Made by a program: the position numbers and the translations under genes. DNA of 59,684 bases, from contig JAFSNK010000005.1 of assembly GCA_017447445.1 (NCBI GenBank), positions 1-59,684 on the forward strand, written 5' to 3'. Below the pieces are notes generated by a model. That model searched no databases. It was given only the letters and a program-made list of their open reading frames with translations, and was not told where the DNA came from. Origin of the DNA: Clostridia bacterium (GTDB lineage: Bacteria > Bacillota > Clostridia > Oscillospirales > CAG-382). Position 1 is the stretch's first letter, and the number at the start of each line of letters is the position of its first letter. Shown here piece after piece: positions 1 to 9,746 of this stretch.

Positions 1-191
1 ATTCCGGCTCCGCGCCTCTCTTTGAACTCTTTTTGACCATTATACCACATTATCCAGTCTTTTAAAATACTGTGACTTGATATTTTGAATCTTTTACATA
101 TCTTCGCTTGACTTCCTTCCCCATTCATGTATGCTTGTACTGCCTCAAGCCTTAATTCTTTGCTGTATTTCTTGTTCTTTCTCCTTGACAT
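1..191 (-). CDS. IS3-family transposase OrfA, N-terminal part (cut by window edge)
   Basis: Reading the minus strand from ATG at 191 gives 63 codons without a stop before the window ends. The protein starts MSRRKNKKYSKELRLEAV and continues with ICKRFKISSHSILKDW, the helix-turn-helix layout of IS3-type OrfA/insE proteins, which bind the element's terminal repeats. The DNA is AT-rich and uses AAA/AGA/ATA codons unlike the GC-rich neighbours, which supports a mobile origin. The downstream OrfB part, if present, lies outside the window. The element boundary is probably around 230-245, but I could not define a terminal repeat. Family assignment is from motif recognition only. Confidence 0.75.
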   Translation of the reverse strand, partial: MSRRKNKKYSKELRLEAVQAYMNGEGSQAKICKRFKISSHSILKDWIMWYNGQKEFKERRGAG

Positions 192-283
192 AAAATAACC
201 CCCATATTGTAGTCCTTGAATTTTTGTTTTTTCAAGTGTCTACTCTATGGGGATTATATCAAGACCGCGCCGGATGGCTTTTG

Positions 284-2914
284 TTATTTTAAGGATAGCA
301 GCGAGGCGCGCAGCTTTTCCGCCAGCGCCTTGTATTTTTCCAGTTTTTCGCGTTCGTTGTTCACGACCTTTTCGGGCGCTTTCGAGGTGAACTCGGCGTT
401 CGCCAGCTTGCCCTCGGCTCGTTTTACCTCGTTTTCCGCGGCTTCAAGCTCTTTTGCGAGTCTTGCGCGCTCGGCTTCGAGATCGACCATATCCGCAAGC
501 GGAATGAATATCTCGCAGTCTCCGGTAACTATCCGCACCGTCCCTTCCGGGTCGCATTTGTCGGCGACGGTGACTCCCGCCGCGGAGGCGAGCCGGACGA
601 AATACGCTTCCTTGCCGCCGAACAGCTCGCGCCCGCGCGGGGACACGATTATAACGTGCGCCTTGCGGGAGGGCGGAACGTTCATTTCCGCGCGGCGGTT
701 GCGGATCGCCCTTATGGATTCGATAAGCGCGTTCACGGACGCGACCGCCTGCGGGAAATCCAGCTTTTCGTCGTACCGCGGGTATTCCGAGATCATAATG
801 CTTTCGCCCTTGTGCGGCAGCGTGAGCCATATCTCCTCGGTTATGAACGGCATAAACGGATGCAGAAGCTTCAACGTGTTGGAAAGTACGTAGGTCAGCG
901 TCGCCTGGGCGGCGATATTCGTTTCGCTGCCCTTTTCGGCGAGCCGGGGCTTCACAAGCTCGATATACCAGTCGCAGAAGACGTCCCAGATGAAGTCGTA
1001 AAGCTTGGACACCGCGATGCCGAGCTCGTATTTGTCCAGATTCTCGCGCACTTCCTTTATAAGCTTGTTATAAAGCGAAAGCACCCATTTGTCTTCCTCG
1101 GCGAGCGTTTCGGTAACGATATTGTCGGTGTCGCATTCGCGGTCGAGGTTCATCATAACGAACCGCGCGGCGTTCCATATCTTGTTTGCGAAATTGCGCG
1201 AAGATTCGATCCGTTCGTCGGAAAAACGCATATCGTTTCCGGGCGAGTTCCCGGTGGCGAGCGTGAACCGCAGCGCGTCGGCGCCGTATTTGGAAATGAC
1301 CTCCAGCGGATCGATGCCGTTGCCAAGCGATTTCGACATCTTCCTGCCCTGGGAATCGCGGATGAGCCCGTGTATGAGAACGTCGGAAAACGGCTTCTTC
1401 CCGGTGTGCTCCAGGCCGGAGAAGATCATTCTGGATACCCAGAAGGTGATTATATCGTATCCGGTCACGAGAGTGGTAGTCGGGTAATAGCGTTTGAAGT
1501 CCGGCGCGTCGGTATCCGGCCAGCCCATTGTCGAAAACGGCCAGAGCGCGGAGGAGAACCAGGTGTCGAGCGTGTCGGGATCGCGGCGCATCGGTTTGCC
1601 GCACTTCGGGCAGACGGCGGAATCCTCCTTGGTGACAGTCAGTTCGCCGCAGTCGTCGCAGTAGAACGCCGGGATGCGGTGCCCCCACCAGAGCTGGCGC
1701 GAGATGCACCAGTCGCGGATGTTTTCCATCCAGTGCAGGTAGTTTTTGGAAAATCTGTCCGGCACGAAGCGCACGTCGCCGTTCTTTACCGCCTCGATAG
1801 CGGGGGCGGCAAGCGGCTTCATACTTACGAACCACTGCAGCGAGGCGCGCGGTTCTATGGTGGTGCCGCAGCGGTAGCAGGTGCCGACGTTGTGTTTAAG
1901 CGGCTCGATCTTCACCAGATAGCCGCCCTCCTCCAGGTCTTTTACTATCGCTTTGCGGGCCTCGTATCTGTCCATTCCGGCGTATTTCGGGTAATTTTCG
2001 GTAATGCGCGCGTCGTCGGTAAGCATATTTTCAAGCGGGAGCCCGTGGCGCGTGCCGACCTCGAAGTCGTTCGGGTCGTGCGCGGGAGTGATCTTCACCA
2101 CGCCGGTGCCGAAGTCCATTTCGACGTATTCGTCCGCGACAACGGGTATCTCGCGCCCGACAAGCGGCAGGATAACGGTTTTGCCGACGAGGTGTTTGTA
2201 TCTTTCGTCGTCCGGGTGCACCGCGACGGCGGTATCGCCCAGCAGCGTTTCCGGGCGGGTGGTGGCGAGGTATACCCATTCGTCGCTGTCCTTAACGGGA
2301 TAGCGGATATGCCAGAACGAGCCGTCCATATCCTTGTATTCCACCTCGGCGTCGGAAATGGAGGTGCGGCAGTGCGGGCACCAGTTGATTATGCGGGTGC
2401 CGCGGTAGATAAGCCCTTTTTCGTAGAGCTTAACGAAAACGTCCTTCACCGCCTCGGAGCAGCCCTCGTCCATCGTGAAACGCTTGCGGTCCCAATCGCA
2501 GGAGGAGCCCATTTTGCGAAGCTGTTCGCAGATGCGGTTGCCGTATTTGTCGTTCCAGTCCCAGGCGCGCTTCAGAAATCCCTCGCGCCCGATATCCTCT
2601 TTGGAAACGCCCTCTTTGCGCATCGCCTCCACTATCTTCGCCTCGGTAGCGATGGAGGCGTGGTCGGTGCCGGGGAGCCACAGAGTATCGTACCCGCACA
2701 TCCTTTTATAGCGGGTAAGGATATCCTGCATGGTGTTGTCCAGCGCGTGCCCCATATGAAGCTGTCCGGTTATGTTGGGGGGCGGCATAACAATGGAAAA
2801 CGCGGGCGCGTTTTTGTTTCCGGACGGCTTGAAATACCCTTTCGATTCCCATTCGGCGTAAAGACGCGATTCAAAATCCGCGGGGTCGTATTTTTTTTCG
2901 AGTTGTCTTGCCAT
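284..2914 (-). CDS. valS: Valyl-tRNA synthetase
   Basis: Class I aminoacyl-tRNA synthetase that charges tRNA-Val in the cytoplasm. 876 aa, the normal size. The HIGH-type motif HMGH is at residues 53-56 after PPPNITGQL, and KMSKS is near residue 525. The central CP1 editing domain contains [10 protein letters not shown], and the C-terminus (about 815-876) is a Glu/Lys/Ala-rich coiled coil as in ValRS tRNA-binding arms. Last gene of an apparent operon pcrA - DUF1015 - valS, 15 bp after the DUF1015 stop. I saw no T-box leader directly in front of it, so any control would come from the operon promoter. Confidence 0.98.
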   Translation of the reverse strand: MARQLEKKYDPADFESRLYAEWESKGYFKPSGNKNAPAFSIVMPPPNITGQLHMGHALDNTMQDILTRYKRMCGYDTLWLPGTDHASIATEAKIVEAMRKEGVSKEDIGREGFLKRAWDWNDKYGNRICEQLRKMGSSCDWDRKRFTMDEGCSEAVKDVFVKLYEKGLIYRGTRIINWCPHCRTSISDAEVEYKDMDGSFWHIRYPVKDSDEWVYLATTRPETLLGDTAVAVHPDDERYKHLVGKTVILPLVGREIPVVADEYVEMDFGTGVVKITPAHDPNDFEVGTRHGLPLENMLTDDARITENYPKYAGMDRYEARKAIVKDLEEGGYLVKIEPLKHNVGTCYRCGTTIEPRASLQWFVSMKPLAAPAIEAVKNGDVRFVPDRFSKNYLHWMENIRDWCISRQLWWGHRIPAFYCDDCGELTVTKEDSAVCPKCGKPMRRDPDTLDTWFSSALWPFSTMGWPDTDAPDFKRYYPTTTLVTGYDIITFWVSRMIFSGLEHTGKKPFSDVLIHGLIRDSQGRKMSKSLGNGIDPLEVISKYGADALRFTLATGNSPGNDMRFSDERIESSRNFANKIWNAARFVMMNLDRECDTDNIVTETLAEEDKWVLSLYNKLIKEVRENLDKYELGIAVSKLYDFIWDVFCDWYIELVKPRLAEKGSETNIAAQATLTYVLSNTLKLLHPFMPFITEEIWLTLPHKGESIMISEYPRYDEKLDFPQAVASVNALIESIRAIRNRRAEMNVPPSRKAHVIIVSPRGRELFGGKEAYFVRLASAAGVTVADKCDPEGTVRIVTGDCEIFIPLADMVDLEAERARLAKELEAAENEVKRAEGKLANAEFTSKAPEKVVNNEREKLEKYKALAEKLRASLLSLK

Positions 2915-2929
2915 ATTCTTATTCTCCTG

Positions 2930-4186
2930 TCAGTTATGCATATTCATTACAAGCCCGGTTATGAGCTTGGGGTAAAAATACGTGCTCTTCTGCGGCATTT
3001 TATCACCCGCGAGGGCGACCGCCTTTATCTGCGCTACCTTCGTGGCGTTTATAACAAACGCCGCCGCAGCACCCCCTTTTCGTACCGAATCCAGCGCTTC
3101 CGCCGCAGAGCGCGTATAGCGCAGATTCTTCTGATTCGCCATATTCTCTTTATCTATCCCGAGCGCGCGTTCGAGTATATACGAATGCAGCACGCTCACG
3201 TCCAAATCGGAATACGCGGCGGAGCGGCCGTCGATTATCTCGCCTTCGCGCTCTTTTTTTAGTTTAAGCAGCGTGTAGCTTTCCCCGCCGGTATACATCG
3301 CGAAAACGTGGCCGTCCGCTCCGGCGGCAAGGTCGGCTTCCAGGGTTTCCAGCCCGCGCTTTTCGAGCGTGAAATCCTTTTCGCAGCAGGCGGCGACCTT
3401 TGCTTCGTCGACGGGCATATCCACCACCAGGCGGTGCGTCGGGAACACGACAAGCCCTTTGTCGTCCATATCGACCATAGTCATAAGCACGCTGTCCGCC
3501 GAACCGACCGGGAGCCCGGAATTTTTAAGATGCTCGCGGTAGTTCAGCGCCGTTTCGTAGCGGTGGTGTCCGTCCGCGATGAAAAGCTGTTTTCCGGCGA
3601 GCGTTCCGCACACCGCGTCAAGCTCCTCCCCGCTTTCGAGCTTCCAAAGGCGGTGCGTGACGTTTTCGCCGTCGGTAAAATCGCACAGCGGCGGTTCGGC
3701 GGTCTTTTTTGCGACGACCTGCGCGATAACTCCGCTTTCGTCGCGGTAAAGCGAATAGACCGACGAGAAATTGCATCCGGTGGCGCACATCAGCTCAAAG
3801 CGGTCCGCCTTCGCCTTTTTAAGCGTTTCCTCATGCGGGAGTATGACCTTTTCGGAAAAGTCGTAAAGCTTCGCCAGCCCCACAATCCCCGTGAGAACGT
3901 ATTGCCTCCCGGCGACCTCAAAAAGCTCGCAGTATATGTAGAGCCCGGGCTTTTCGTCGCGCGCAAGCACGCCCTTTTTAAGCCATTCGCGCAAAGTCGC
4001 GCCCGCTTCGGCATATCTGTTTTCGCCCCGCGGAAGCTCCAGACGGACAAAATTATATTCGTTTTTTTCGATAAGCGCCGCGCGTTCCTCCGGCGAAATG
4101 ATATCGTAGGGAGGGCAGACGCACTGCGAAATATCCCCGGCGAGCGCGGTGTAGCGCAGCGCGCGGAAAGGTCTTATTTCTGCCAT
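2930..4186 (-). CDS. DUF1015 family protein
   Basis: 418 aa, full length for the family. The N-terminus MAEIRPFRALRYT and CPPYDIISPEE, and the central IADGHHRYETAL (about residue 202), are the signature of DUF1015. The biochemical role of this family is not established, although the conserved DGHHR block looks like a catalytic or ligand-binding site. It sits between pcrA (12 bp upstream gap) and valS (15 bp downstream gap) and is probably co-transcribed with them. An AAAGGGG ribosome binding site precedes the ATG. No signal peptide or membrane segment is visible, so it is likely cytosolic. Confidence 0.9.
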   Translation of the reverse strand: MAEIRPFRALRYTALAGDISQCVCPPYDIISPEERAALIEKNEYNFVRLELPRGENRYAEAGATLREWLKKGVLARDEKPGLYIYCELFEVAGRQYVLTGIVGLAKLYDFSEKVILPHEETLKKAKADRFELMCATGCNFSSVYSLYRDESGVIAQVVAKKTAEPPLCDFTDGENVTHRLWKLESGEELDAVCGTLAGKQLFIADGHHRYETALNYREHLKNSGLPVGSADSVLMTMVDMDDKGLVVFPTHRLVVDMPVDEAKVAACCEKDFTLEKRGLETLEADLAAGADGHVFAMYTGGESYTLLKLKKEREGEIIDGRSAAYSDLDVSVLHSYILERALGIDKENMANQKNLRYTRSAAEALDSVRKGGAAAAFVINATKVAQIKAVALAGDKMPQKSTYFYPKLITGLVMNMHN

Positions 4187-4198
4187 GACAAACCCCTT

Positions 4199-6568
4199 TT
4201 AATCCAGCTTTTTCAGCTTTGCGAAGTTGCCCATAAGGCGTTTTTTGTTTCCGTTGTCGAACTCTATCTCGTAAAGCACGTCGCCGCCCATCGGCGATGC
4301 GCTCAACACCGTGCCCTGCCCGAATATCGGGTGCGAAACGCGCCTTCCGGCGGGTATGAGCGCCGCGGAGTCCGGCTTGGTTTCGGCGCGGCGTATGTTA
4401 TCCAGAAACGCCTGCCTGCTTTCGCTGTGCCGCGAAACGTGCGCCGAAGGCGCCGCGGTACGCGCCGCCGCCCCATCACGCGCGGAATGGTCGCAGCATT
4501 CGGGCGGCATCTCGCCCGCAAAGCGCGATACCTGCCTGGTCTCGGTCCTGCCGTAGAGCAGACGCGTTCCGGTGTGGAGCAGGTAAAGCCGCTTTTTGGC
4601 GCGCGTCACGCAAACGTAAGCCAGCCGGCGCTCCTCCTCCAGCCCTTTGTCGCCTTCCGCGAACGACTGCGCGCTCGGGAAAAGCCCTTCCTCGAATCCG
4701 GGCACGAACACGGTGCCGAACTCCAGCCCCTTCGCGGCGTGGACCGTCATAAGGACTATGGCGTCGTCGGCGCTGTCGTAGCTGTCGATATCACTCACAA
4801 GCGAAAGCTCGTTCAGGAACGCGGGCAGCGATCTGTCCTCCGCGGTCTCCTCGTAGGTCTGCGCGGAGGAGATAAGCTCCATAACGTTCTGTTCGCGGTC
4901 CTCGCTGTTGTCGTCCTCCTCGGCGAGCATTTCGATATATCCGCTGGCTTCGATGGTCCGCCGCACCGTCTCCGAAAGCGTGTGGGCGGAAGAATAGTCG
5001 CGCAGGCCGTTGATAAGCCCGGCGAAGCGTTCCAGCTTCGGCGCGACGCGCTGCAGCCCTTCGTATCCCGAAGCGTTTTCGATTATTTCGAACAGCGTGG
5101 CTCCCTTTTCCTCCGCGAGCGAAACGATCTTTTCGATAGTCGTATCGCCGATGGAACGGCGCGGAACGTTTATTATGCGGCGCAGGCGGACCGAATCCGC
5201 CGGGTTTGCGATGACCGAAAGATAGGCGAGCACGTCTTTTATCTCGCGCCTTTCGTAAAACCGCAGGCCGCCGTAGATCTTATAGGGTATGCGTCTGCGC
5301 GCCAGCGCGGTTTCAAGCGAGTTCGAAAGCGCGTTCACGCGGTAAAGCACCGCGAAATCGGAATATTTCGCACCGGAGGCGACAGCGGAAGCCACCTCGT
5401 CGCAGATGAACGCCGCTTCTTCCGCCTGCGAAAGAAAACGCTTTATATGCACCCTCTCGCCGTCCGGTGCCTCGGTCCAGAGGTTCTTTCCGCGGCGGTC
5501 CGCATTGTTGGCGATTATCCCGTTCGCCGCTTTGAGAATATTGCCGACGGAACGGTAGTTCTGCTCCAGGCGTATGACCTTCGCGCCGGGGTATTCCTTG
5601 TCGAAATCAAGTATATTGTCTATCACCGCGCCGCGGAAGGAATAGATCGACTGGTCGTCGTCGCCGACGACGCAGACGTTGCGTTTACTGCCCGCAAGCA
5701 GCCCGACGAGCCGGCTTTGCGAACGGTTGGTGTCCTGATATTCGTCCACGAGTATGTATTCGAACATCGAACGGCAGCGCTCCAGCACCTCCGGCTGTTC
5801 GTCGAAAAGGCGCCCGGTAAGCATTATTATATCGTCGAAATCAAGCGCGTTCGCGGCGCGAAGCTGTTTTTGATAGCGGGCGTAAACTTCGCAGTAGCGG
5901 CTGCGGTGCAGGTCGCGCAAGGTATCGCGCGATTCGTCCTCCGGCGTGCGGTCGTTCTCCTTCGCGTGGGAGATAAGCGCCAGCGCGTGCCGCGGCGAAA
6001 GAATGCTTTCCGCGATATTCATATCCTTTAATATGCGCGAGATAAGGCGCTTCGAATCGTCCGTGTCGTAAATGGTGAAGTCGTTTTTATAGCCGATCCT
6101 GTCGATATATCTGCGCAGCAGGCGCACGCAGACCGAATGGAAGGTGCCCGCCCAGATGTCGCGCGCGCCCTCCCCGAGCGTGGCGTAGAGTCGTTCGCGG
6201 AATTCGTTCGCCGCCTTGTTGGTAAAGGTTATGCAGAGTATTTTATAGGGGAACACCGGTTCGACGGCGCAGCGGCGCAGCACTTCGCGGACCTGATTCG
6301 AATCGCCGTGCGCAAGCGCTTCGCGCATGGCGGGCAGCAGCTCCACGGCGCAGTCCGGAACGCGTTTGTCGCTTGCCGCCCTGCCGAACAGCACGAGGTT
6401 CGCGATGCGGTTCACAATAACCGTGGTCTTTCCGCTTCCCGCCCCGGCAAGCACCAGCAGAGGGCCTTCGGTGCAGTATACGGCGCTGCGCTGCGCGGCG
6501 TTAAGGAAGCCGAAGTATTTGTCGAATAGTTTTTGTCTTGTTTCAAGGTATTCTGTCGCGTGGTTCAT
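4199..6568 (-). CDS. pcrA: UvrD/PcrA-type ATP-dependent DNA helicase
   Basis: Superfamily 1A 3'-5' helicase of DNA repair and replication-fork maintenance. 789 aa. Visible motifs in order: Walker A AGAGSGKTT (about residue 41), motif II DEYQDTN, motif III GDDDQSIYSFRGA, motif IV LEQNYRS, motif V TVHAAKGLEF, and the VTRAKKRLYLL block. The C-terminus ends in a Tudor-like tail (FGQGTVL...YEIEFDNG...KKLMGNF-type) typical of PcrA, which binds RNA polymerase in other Firmicutes. First gene of the pcrA-DUF1015-valS operon, downstream of a clear sigma-A promoter at 6611-6639. PcrA is preferred over RecB/AddA because of length and the C-terminal tail. Confidence 0.95.
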   Translation of the reverse strand: MNHATEYLETRQKLFDKYFGFLNAAQRSAVYCTEGPLLVLAGAGSGKTTVIVNRIANLVLFGRAASDKRVPDCAVELLPAMREALAHGDSNQVREVLRRCAVEPVFPYKILCITFTNKAANEFRERLYATLGEGARDIWAGTFHSVCVRLLRRYIDRIGYKNDFTIYDTDDSKRLISRILKDMNIAESILSPRHALALISHAKENDRTPEDESRDTLRDLHRSRYCEVYARYQKQLRAANALDFDDIIMLTGRLFDEQPEVLERCRSMFEYILVDEYQDTNRSQSRLVGLLAGSKRNVCVVGDDDQSIYSFRGAVIDNILDFDKEYPGAKVIRLEQNYRSVGNILKAANGIIANNADRRGKNLWTEAPDGERVHIKRFLSQAEEAAFICDEVASAVASGAKYSDFAVLYRVNALSNSLETALARRRIPYKIYGGLRFYERREIKDVLAYLSVIANPADSVRLRRIINVPRRSIGDTTIEKIVSLAEEKGATLFEIIENASGYEGLQRVAPKLERFAGLINGLRDYSSAHTLSETVRRTIEASGYIEMLAEEDDNSEDREQNVMELISSAQTYEETAEDRSLPAFLNELSLVSDIDSYDSADDAIVLMTVHAAKGLEFGTVFVPGFEEGLFPSAQSFAEGDKGLEEERRLAYVCVTRAKKRLYLLHTGTRLLYGRTETRQVSRFAGEMPPECCDHSARDGAAARTAAPSAHVSRHSESRQAFLDNIRRAETKPDSAALIPAGRRVSHPIFGQGTVLSASPMGGDVLYEIEFDNGNKKRLMGNFAKLKKLD

Positions 6569-6610
6569 AAAAAGGGTCCCCTATTGTTTTTACAAGTCTT
6601 TAATAGAGTT

Positions 6611-6639
6611 ATTATACTACAAAACGCGCGTGATTGCAA
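6611..6639 (-). promoter_or_regulatory. Sigma-A promoter of the pcrA operon
   Basis: On the minus strand TTGCAA (6639-6634) is followed after exactly 17 bp by TATAAT (6616-6611), about 40 bp before the pcrA start. The same TTGCAA box recurs at the ackA promoter. Confidence 0.8.
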
Positions 6640-6683
6640 CTTTTATTTTTTATAAATCGCGAATAATTTGGCGCGCTCCCCAC

Positions 6684-6712
6684 TTGAAAAATCGCCGCGC
6701 GCGTGGTAGAAT
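6684..6712 (+). promoter_or_regulatory. Sigma-A promoter of the SGNH/dockerin gene
   Basis: TTGAAA (6684-6689), 17 bp, TAGAAT (6707-6712). It lies 75 bp before the ATG at 6788, leaving a leader of about 65 nt. GAAGGGAG at about 6771 is the ribosome binding site. Confidence 0.8.
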
Positions 6713-6787
6713 GGATATACGAAAGGAAAAACCGTTTTACGCCTTTCGGAATACCGAAGTATATATAAATGAAGGGAGCGTTACGAT

Positions 6788-9154
6788 ATGAAAAGATCCG
6801 TTCGCGTGATCGCGGCAATACTCGTTCTCGCTTTCGCGGCGGCGCTGGCGCCTTTTTCGGCGTTCGCGTACGGTGCGAGCGACAAGCGTTTGTCGATCAC
6901 GCACATAAACACCCCCGGCACGCTTGAAGGCGCGGGGATAATCGAATCGGGCGGCAAATATGCCACCGTTTCCGCCTCCGGAAGCACTTTCGCGTGGTAT
7001 AAGCTGCTTGTGTTCGACTGGGACGACAGCGAAAGGTGCTTTAAGGTCGTTTCGGTGCTGGCGAACAGCAACAACAGCCCCAAAGGGAACGTGCAGATAC
7101 CCGAAAAGGGGTTTGCCTACGCGGTATGCACCGGAAACAACTACCCCGCGCTGGTCGCGCAGGGGCAGACTCAGTACGAGGGCAAGCCGAACTACGTGAA
7201 CGCCCCCACGAAGGATTCCTGCGAATACATTACCGCGGCGAACATTAAAGTGGGCGACAAAGCGTATCTTTACAACACCGACCTCGGCAACGGCGTTTTG
7301 AAGAACAACGGCAAGGAATGGTACGACCCGGAATACGTTTCGGAATCGTTTATTCAGCTCGGCGAGCCGTTGGAAGGGCTTACCCCCTACGATCCGGACG
7401 AGGAGCATCTTATCGGATTCAGCATTACCCCCACGCAGATCGACAAAATAAAATACGCCGTCAACGAATCCATAATCTTCACCCCGAACTACGGAAGCAA
7501 CGCCAACAACGGCGGCATAGCGAGCTTCGAATGGTGGACCGGCGCGATATTCGAATACGATCCGTCGCAGGAATGCTATGTGGTCCAAAGCGTGGACAGA
7601 TACGCCAACACCGGCGCGAACAAGCAGGCGGTTATACCGTCGAACGGATTCGCGCTTATGGACTGCGGCGCGAACACCTCCGCGATAAACAACCTTAACA
7701 TAGGCGCGAAATGCTGGGTGTACGATATGGACCTTGCCGCCGGGACCTTCGGCGATTCGCCGCGCATAGTGGTGAACGAGCCGGAGGAGACCGCCGTTCC
7801 CTATAAACCCGCCGCGGCGGAGCTTCTGGCGCAGCCCGCGGTGAAGGAAGCGGAGGACGGCGTGGTGTACGTTTCGGAAAGCGGCGCTGCTTTAAGCTGG
7901 GACGCGGTCCCCGGCGCGGATAAATACGTCGTTTCGCTTAACAACGCGGCTAACAACCCCGACGGCGCGCTGGTGATCGCTCCCGAGGAAACCGCGCAGA
8001 CGAGCTTTACCGTCGGCGGCGGCAAATTCGCCACGGGCGGCAGATACACGCTGCGCGTTGTGGCTAGGTCGCAAAACGGATACAGTCTGCTTAACGCCTA
8101 CACGGTAGTGTGTCTGAGCGAGCAGGCGAAGAATTCCTCGCTGCGGCACAAGAAGATAGTCGCGTTCGGCGACAGTTTAACGGCGCGCGCCGGATACGTG
8201 GATATGCTTTACGGCTATCTCGGAACCGAGGTGATAAACGCGGGCGTCGGCGGCGATTCGACGAACAACGGTATGAACCGCTTCAAAGCCGACGTTCTGG
8301 ACAAGGACCCGGATATAGTTACCATCTGCTTCGGTATGAACGACCAGGCGTGCGTGATAAGCGGCAAGCGCCCGAACGTTTCTTTGGAGACCTACCGCGC
8401 CAATCTGGAGTATTTCGCGAAAACGCTTACCGAGGCGGGCAAGGACGTGGTGTTCGTTACCCCGAACCCGCCCTGCACCGCCAGCGGATATTACGTTCCC
8501 GGCTCCTACGGGCTCGACTACGCCTATGGCTTTTTGGTCGATTTCTGCAACGTGATGCGCGAGGTGGCGCACAAATACGACTGCGGCCTGGTGGATATAA
8601 ATTACGAATGCGATTTCGAGGATATGAAGAAGTTCCTCAACGCCGGCGACGGCATACACCAGTCGGTCTACGGCCACACCCGCTACGCGGAATGCATTTC
8701 CGATTATCTGTTCGCGGTGTACGACGGCACGGACAGGGCGGTTTCCACGGTCAAATGCGTCGACACCGAGAACAAAGTGCTGTTCACGCGCGAGATAAAG
8801 GGCAAAAAAGGCGCGCACTACACTGTCGCCACGCCGGAGCTGGAGGGTTATTACACCGCCGACGAGGATATAAAGACCGTGCTGAAGGACGGCGAGGTAT
8901 ATACCTTCACCTACCGTTCGGAAGCCGACAAGCCCGATTTTATGCCGGGCGACGTGAACGGCAACGGCAGGATAGACGCTTCCGACTACGCGATGTGCAA
9001 GCGCGCTTATCTGCGCACCTACACGCTTAACGACGATCAGTTCGCCCGCGCCGACATAAACGGCAACAAAAAGCTCGACGCCGCCGAATACGCTATGATA
9101 AAGCGCCACTGCCTGAAAACCTACGTGATCCCCGGGACGGAAGGAAAACGCTGA
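6788..9154 (+). CDS. Secreted SGNH/GDSL esterase with Fn3, MucBP-like and dockerin domains
   Basis: 788 aa secreted protein. Signal peptide is residues 1-27 (ends AFA). Two copies of an about 100-aa module with cores IPEKGF (about 101) and IPSNGF (about 281) follow, then an Fn3-like domain (about 350-445). The SGNH hydrolase domain has block I FGDSLTARAG (about 459, nucleophile Ser), block III GMND (about 516) and block V DGIHQSVYGH (about 621, Asp/His). A MucBP-like repeat (about 655-715) and a type I dockerin (about 720-785) with two calcium loops, DVNGNGRIDASD and DINGNKKLDAAE, close the protein. It probably deacylates glycans outside the cell and docks to a cohesin encoded elsewhere. Single-gene transcript with its own promoter and terminator. 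Substrate unknown. Confidence 0.88.
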   Translation: MKRSVRVIAAILVLAFAAALAPFSAFAYGASDKRLSITHINTPGTLEGAGIIESGGKYATVSASGSTFAWYKLLVFDWDDSERCFKVVSVLANSNNSPKGNVQIPEKGFAYAVCTGNNYPALVAQGQTQYEGKPNYVNAPTKDSCEYITAANIKVGDKAYLYNTDLGNGVLKNNGKEWYDPEYVSESFIQLGEPLEGLTPYDPDEEHLIGFSITPTQIDKIKYAVNESIIFTPNYGSNANNGGIASFEWWTGAIFEYDPSQECYVVQSVDRYANTGANKQAVIPSNGFALMDCGANTSAINNLNIGAKCWVYDMDLAAGTFGDSPRIVVNEPEETAVPYKPAAAELLAQPAVKEAEDGVVYVSESGAALSWDAVPGADKYVVSLNNAANNPDGALVIAPEETAQTSFTVGGGKFATGGRYTLRVVARSQNGYSLLNAYTVVCLSEQAKNSSLRHKKIVAFGDSLTARAGYVDMLYGYLGTEVINAGVGGDSTNNGMNRFKADVLDKDPDIVTICFGMNDQACVISGKRPNVSLETYRANLEYFAKTLTEAGKDVVFVTPNPPCTASGYYVPGSYGLDYAYGFLVDFCNVMREVAHKYDCGLVDINYECDFEDMKKFLNAGDGIHQSVYGHTRYAECISDYLFAVYDGTDRAVSTVKCVDTENKVLFTREIKGKKGAHYTVATPELEGYYTADEDIKTVLKDGEVYTFTYRSEADKPDFMPGDVNGNGRIDASDYAMCKRAYLRTYTLNDDQFARADINGNKKLDAAEYAMIKRHCLKTYVIPGTEGKR

Positions 9155-9223
9155 CCGCCGGAGACAGCAGCGGCGCGTCTCGGCGCGATACGCGGCGGCA
9201 AAGCCGTAAATATGCAAAAATAA

Positions 9224-9253
9224 AACAAGCCGGGTGCTCCCGGCTTGTTTTTT
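9224..9253 (+). terminator. Rho-independent terminator after the SGNH/dockerin gene
   Basis: Perfect 11-bp stem AACAAGCCGGG (9224-9234) / CCCGGCTTGTT (9239-9249) with TGCT loop, followed by a T run. Positions 9155-9223 between stop and hairpin hold nothing I recognise. Confidence 0.9.
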
Positions 9254-9305
9254 CCGTATGCGCGGCGGACCGCCCGCTATAACGCTTGGCTTTTCGCGGC
9301 GAAGA

Positions 9306-9659
9306 TCATTTTTTCTCCGCAAGGGCGGCTTCCTTCATTTCCACGTTGCCCTCGTAAACGTTATAGACCGGGTTTTTGATAACGATCGTGTCGCCGACTG
9401 CGACTCCCTTTTCTTCGAACGCCTTCGGTTCGCCGTTTTCCCAAAGCCCGAACAGCAAAACGCTGCCGGTGGCGTCCTCCACGCGGGCGTAATAGGGGTT
9501 CACCAGCTCGACCACCTTGACCGTTAAGGTGAAATCGGTCCCTTCGCCCTTTTTGTCCAGCCATTCTTTTACCGTTACGCTGCCGGAAAGCGTTTTCGAG
9601 CAGGCGGCAAGCGGCACGAGCATAAAGATAAGCAGCGCGACAGCAACGGCTTTTTTCAT
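9306..9659 (-). CDS. Small lipoprotein with a possible OB-fold
   Basis: 117 aa from ATG at 9659. This start is chosen because AAGGAGG lies 6 nt upstream and the protein then begins with a lipoprotein signal, MKKAVAVALL...PLAAC (lipobox LAAC, modified Cys at about residue 20). The mature part (about 95 aa) is a run of predicted strands such as DFTLTVKVVELV, YYARVEDATGSVLLFG and VGDTIVIKNPV. That order resembles small nucleic-acid-type OB-folds found in secreted lipoproteins, which is inference only. It would be anchored to the outer face of the membrane. It follows the 9747-11198 lipoprotein but is separated from it by a terminator. Function unknown. Confidence 0.75.
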   Translation of the reverse strand: MKKAVAVALLIFMLVPLAACSKTLSGSVTVKEWLDKKGEGTDFTLTVKVVELVNPYYARVEDATGSVLLFGLWENGEPKAFEEKGVAVGDTIVIKNPVYNVYEGNVEMKEAALAEKK

Positions 9660-9702
9660 AATACCCTCCTTGTTCAAAAAACCGGTTGGATCTTGAAATA
9701 AC

Positions 9703-9735
9703 AAAATGCCCATCGAAAAATCCGGTGGGCATTTT
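9703..9735 (-). terminator. Rho-independent terminator after the AlgX-like lipoprotein gene
   Basis: Stem AAAATGCCCA / TGGGCATTTT (9703-9712 and 9726-9735), with T residues on the minus-strand 3' side. It lies 12 bp beyond the stop of the gene at 9747-11198. Confidence 0.85.
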
Positions 9736-9746
9736 TGCTTTTATTC

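Noticed and set aside
656..6031. Long plus-strand open frames (868 and 907 codons) opposite valS, DUF1015 and pcrA
   Set aside because: They lie antisense to clear, motif-bearing genes; the products are Arg/Val/His-rich with no domain, as expected for GC-rich shadow frames.
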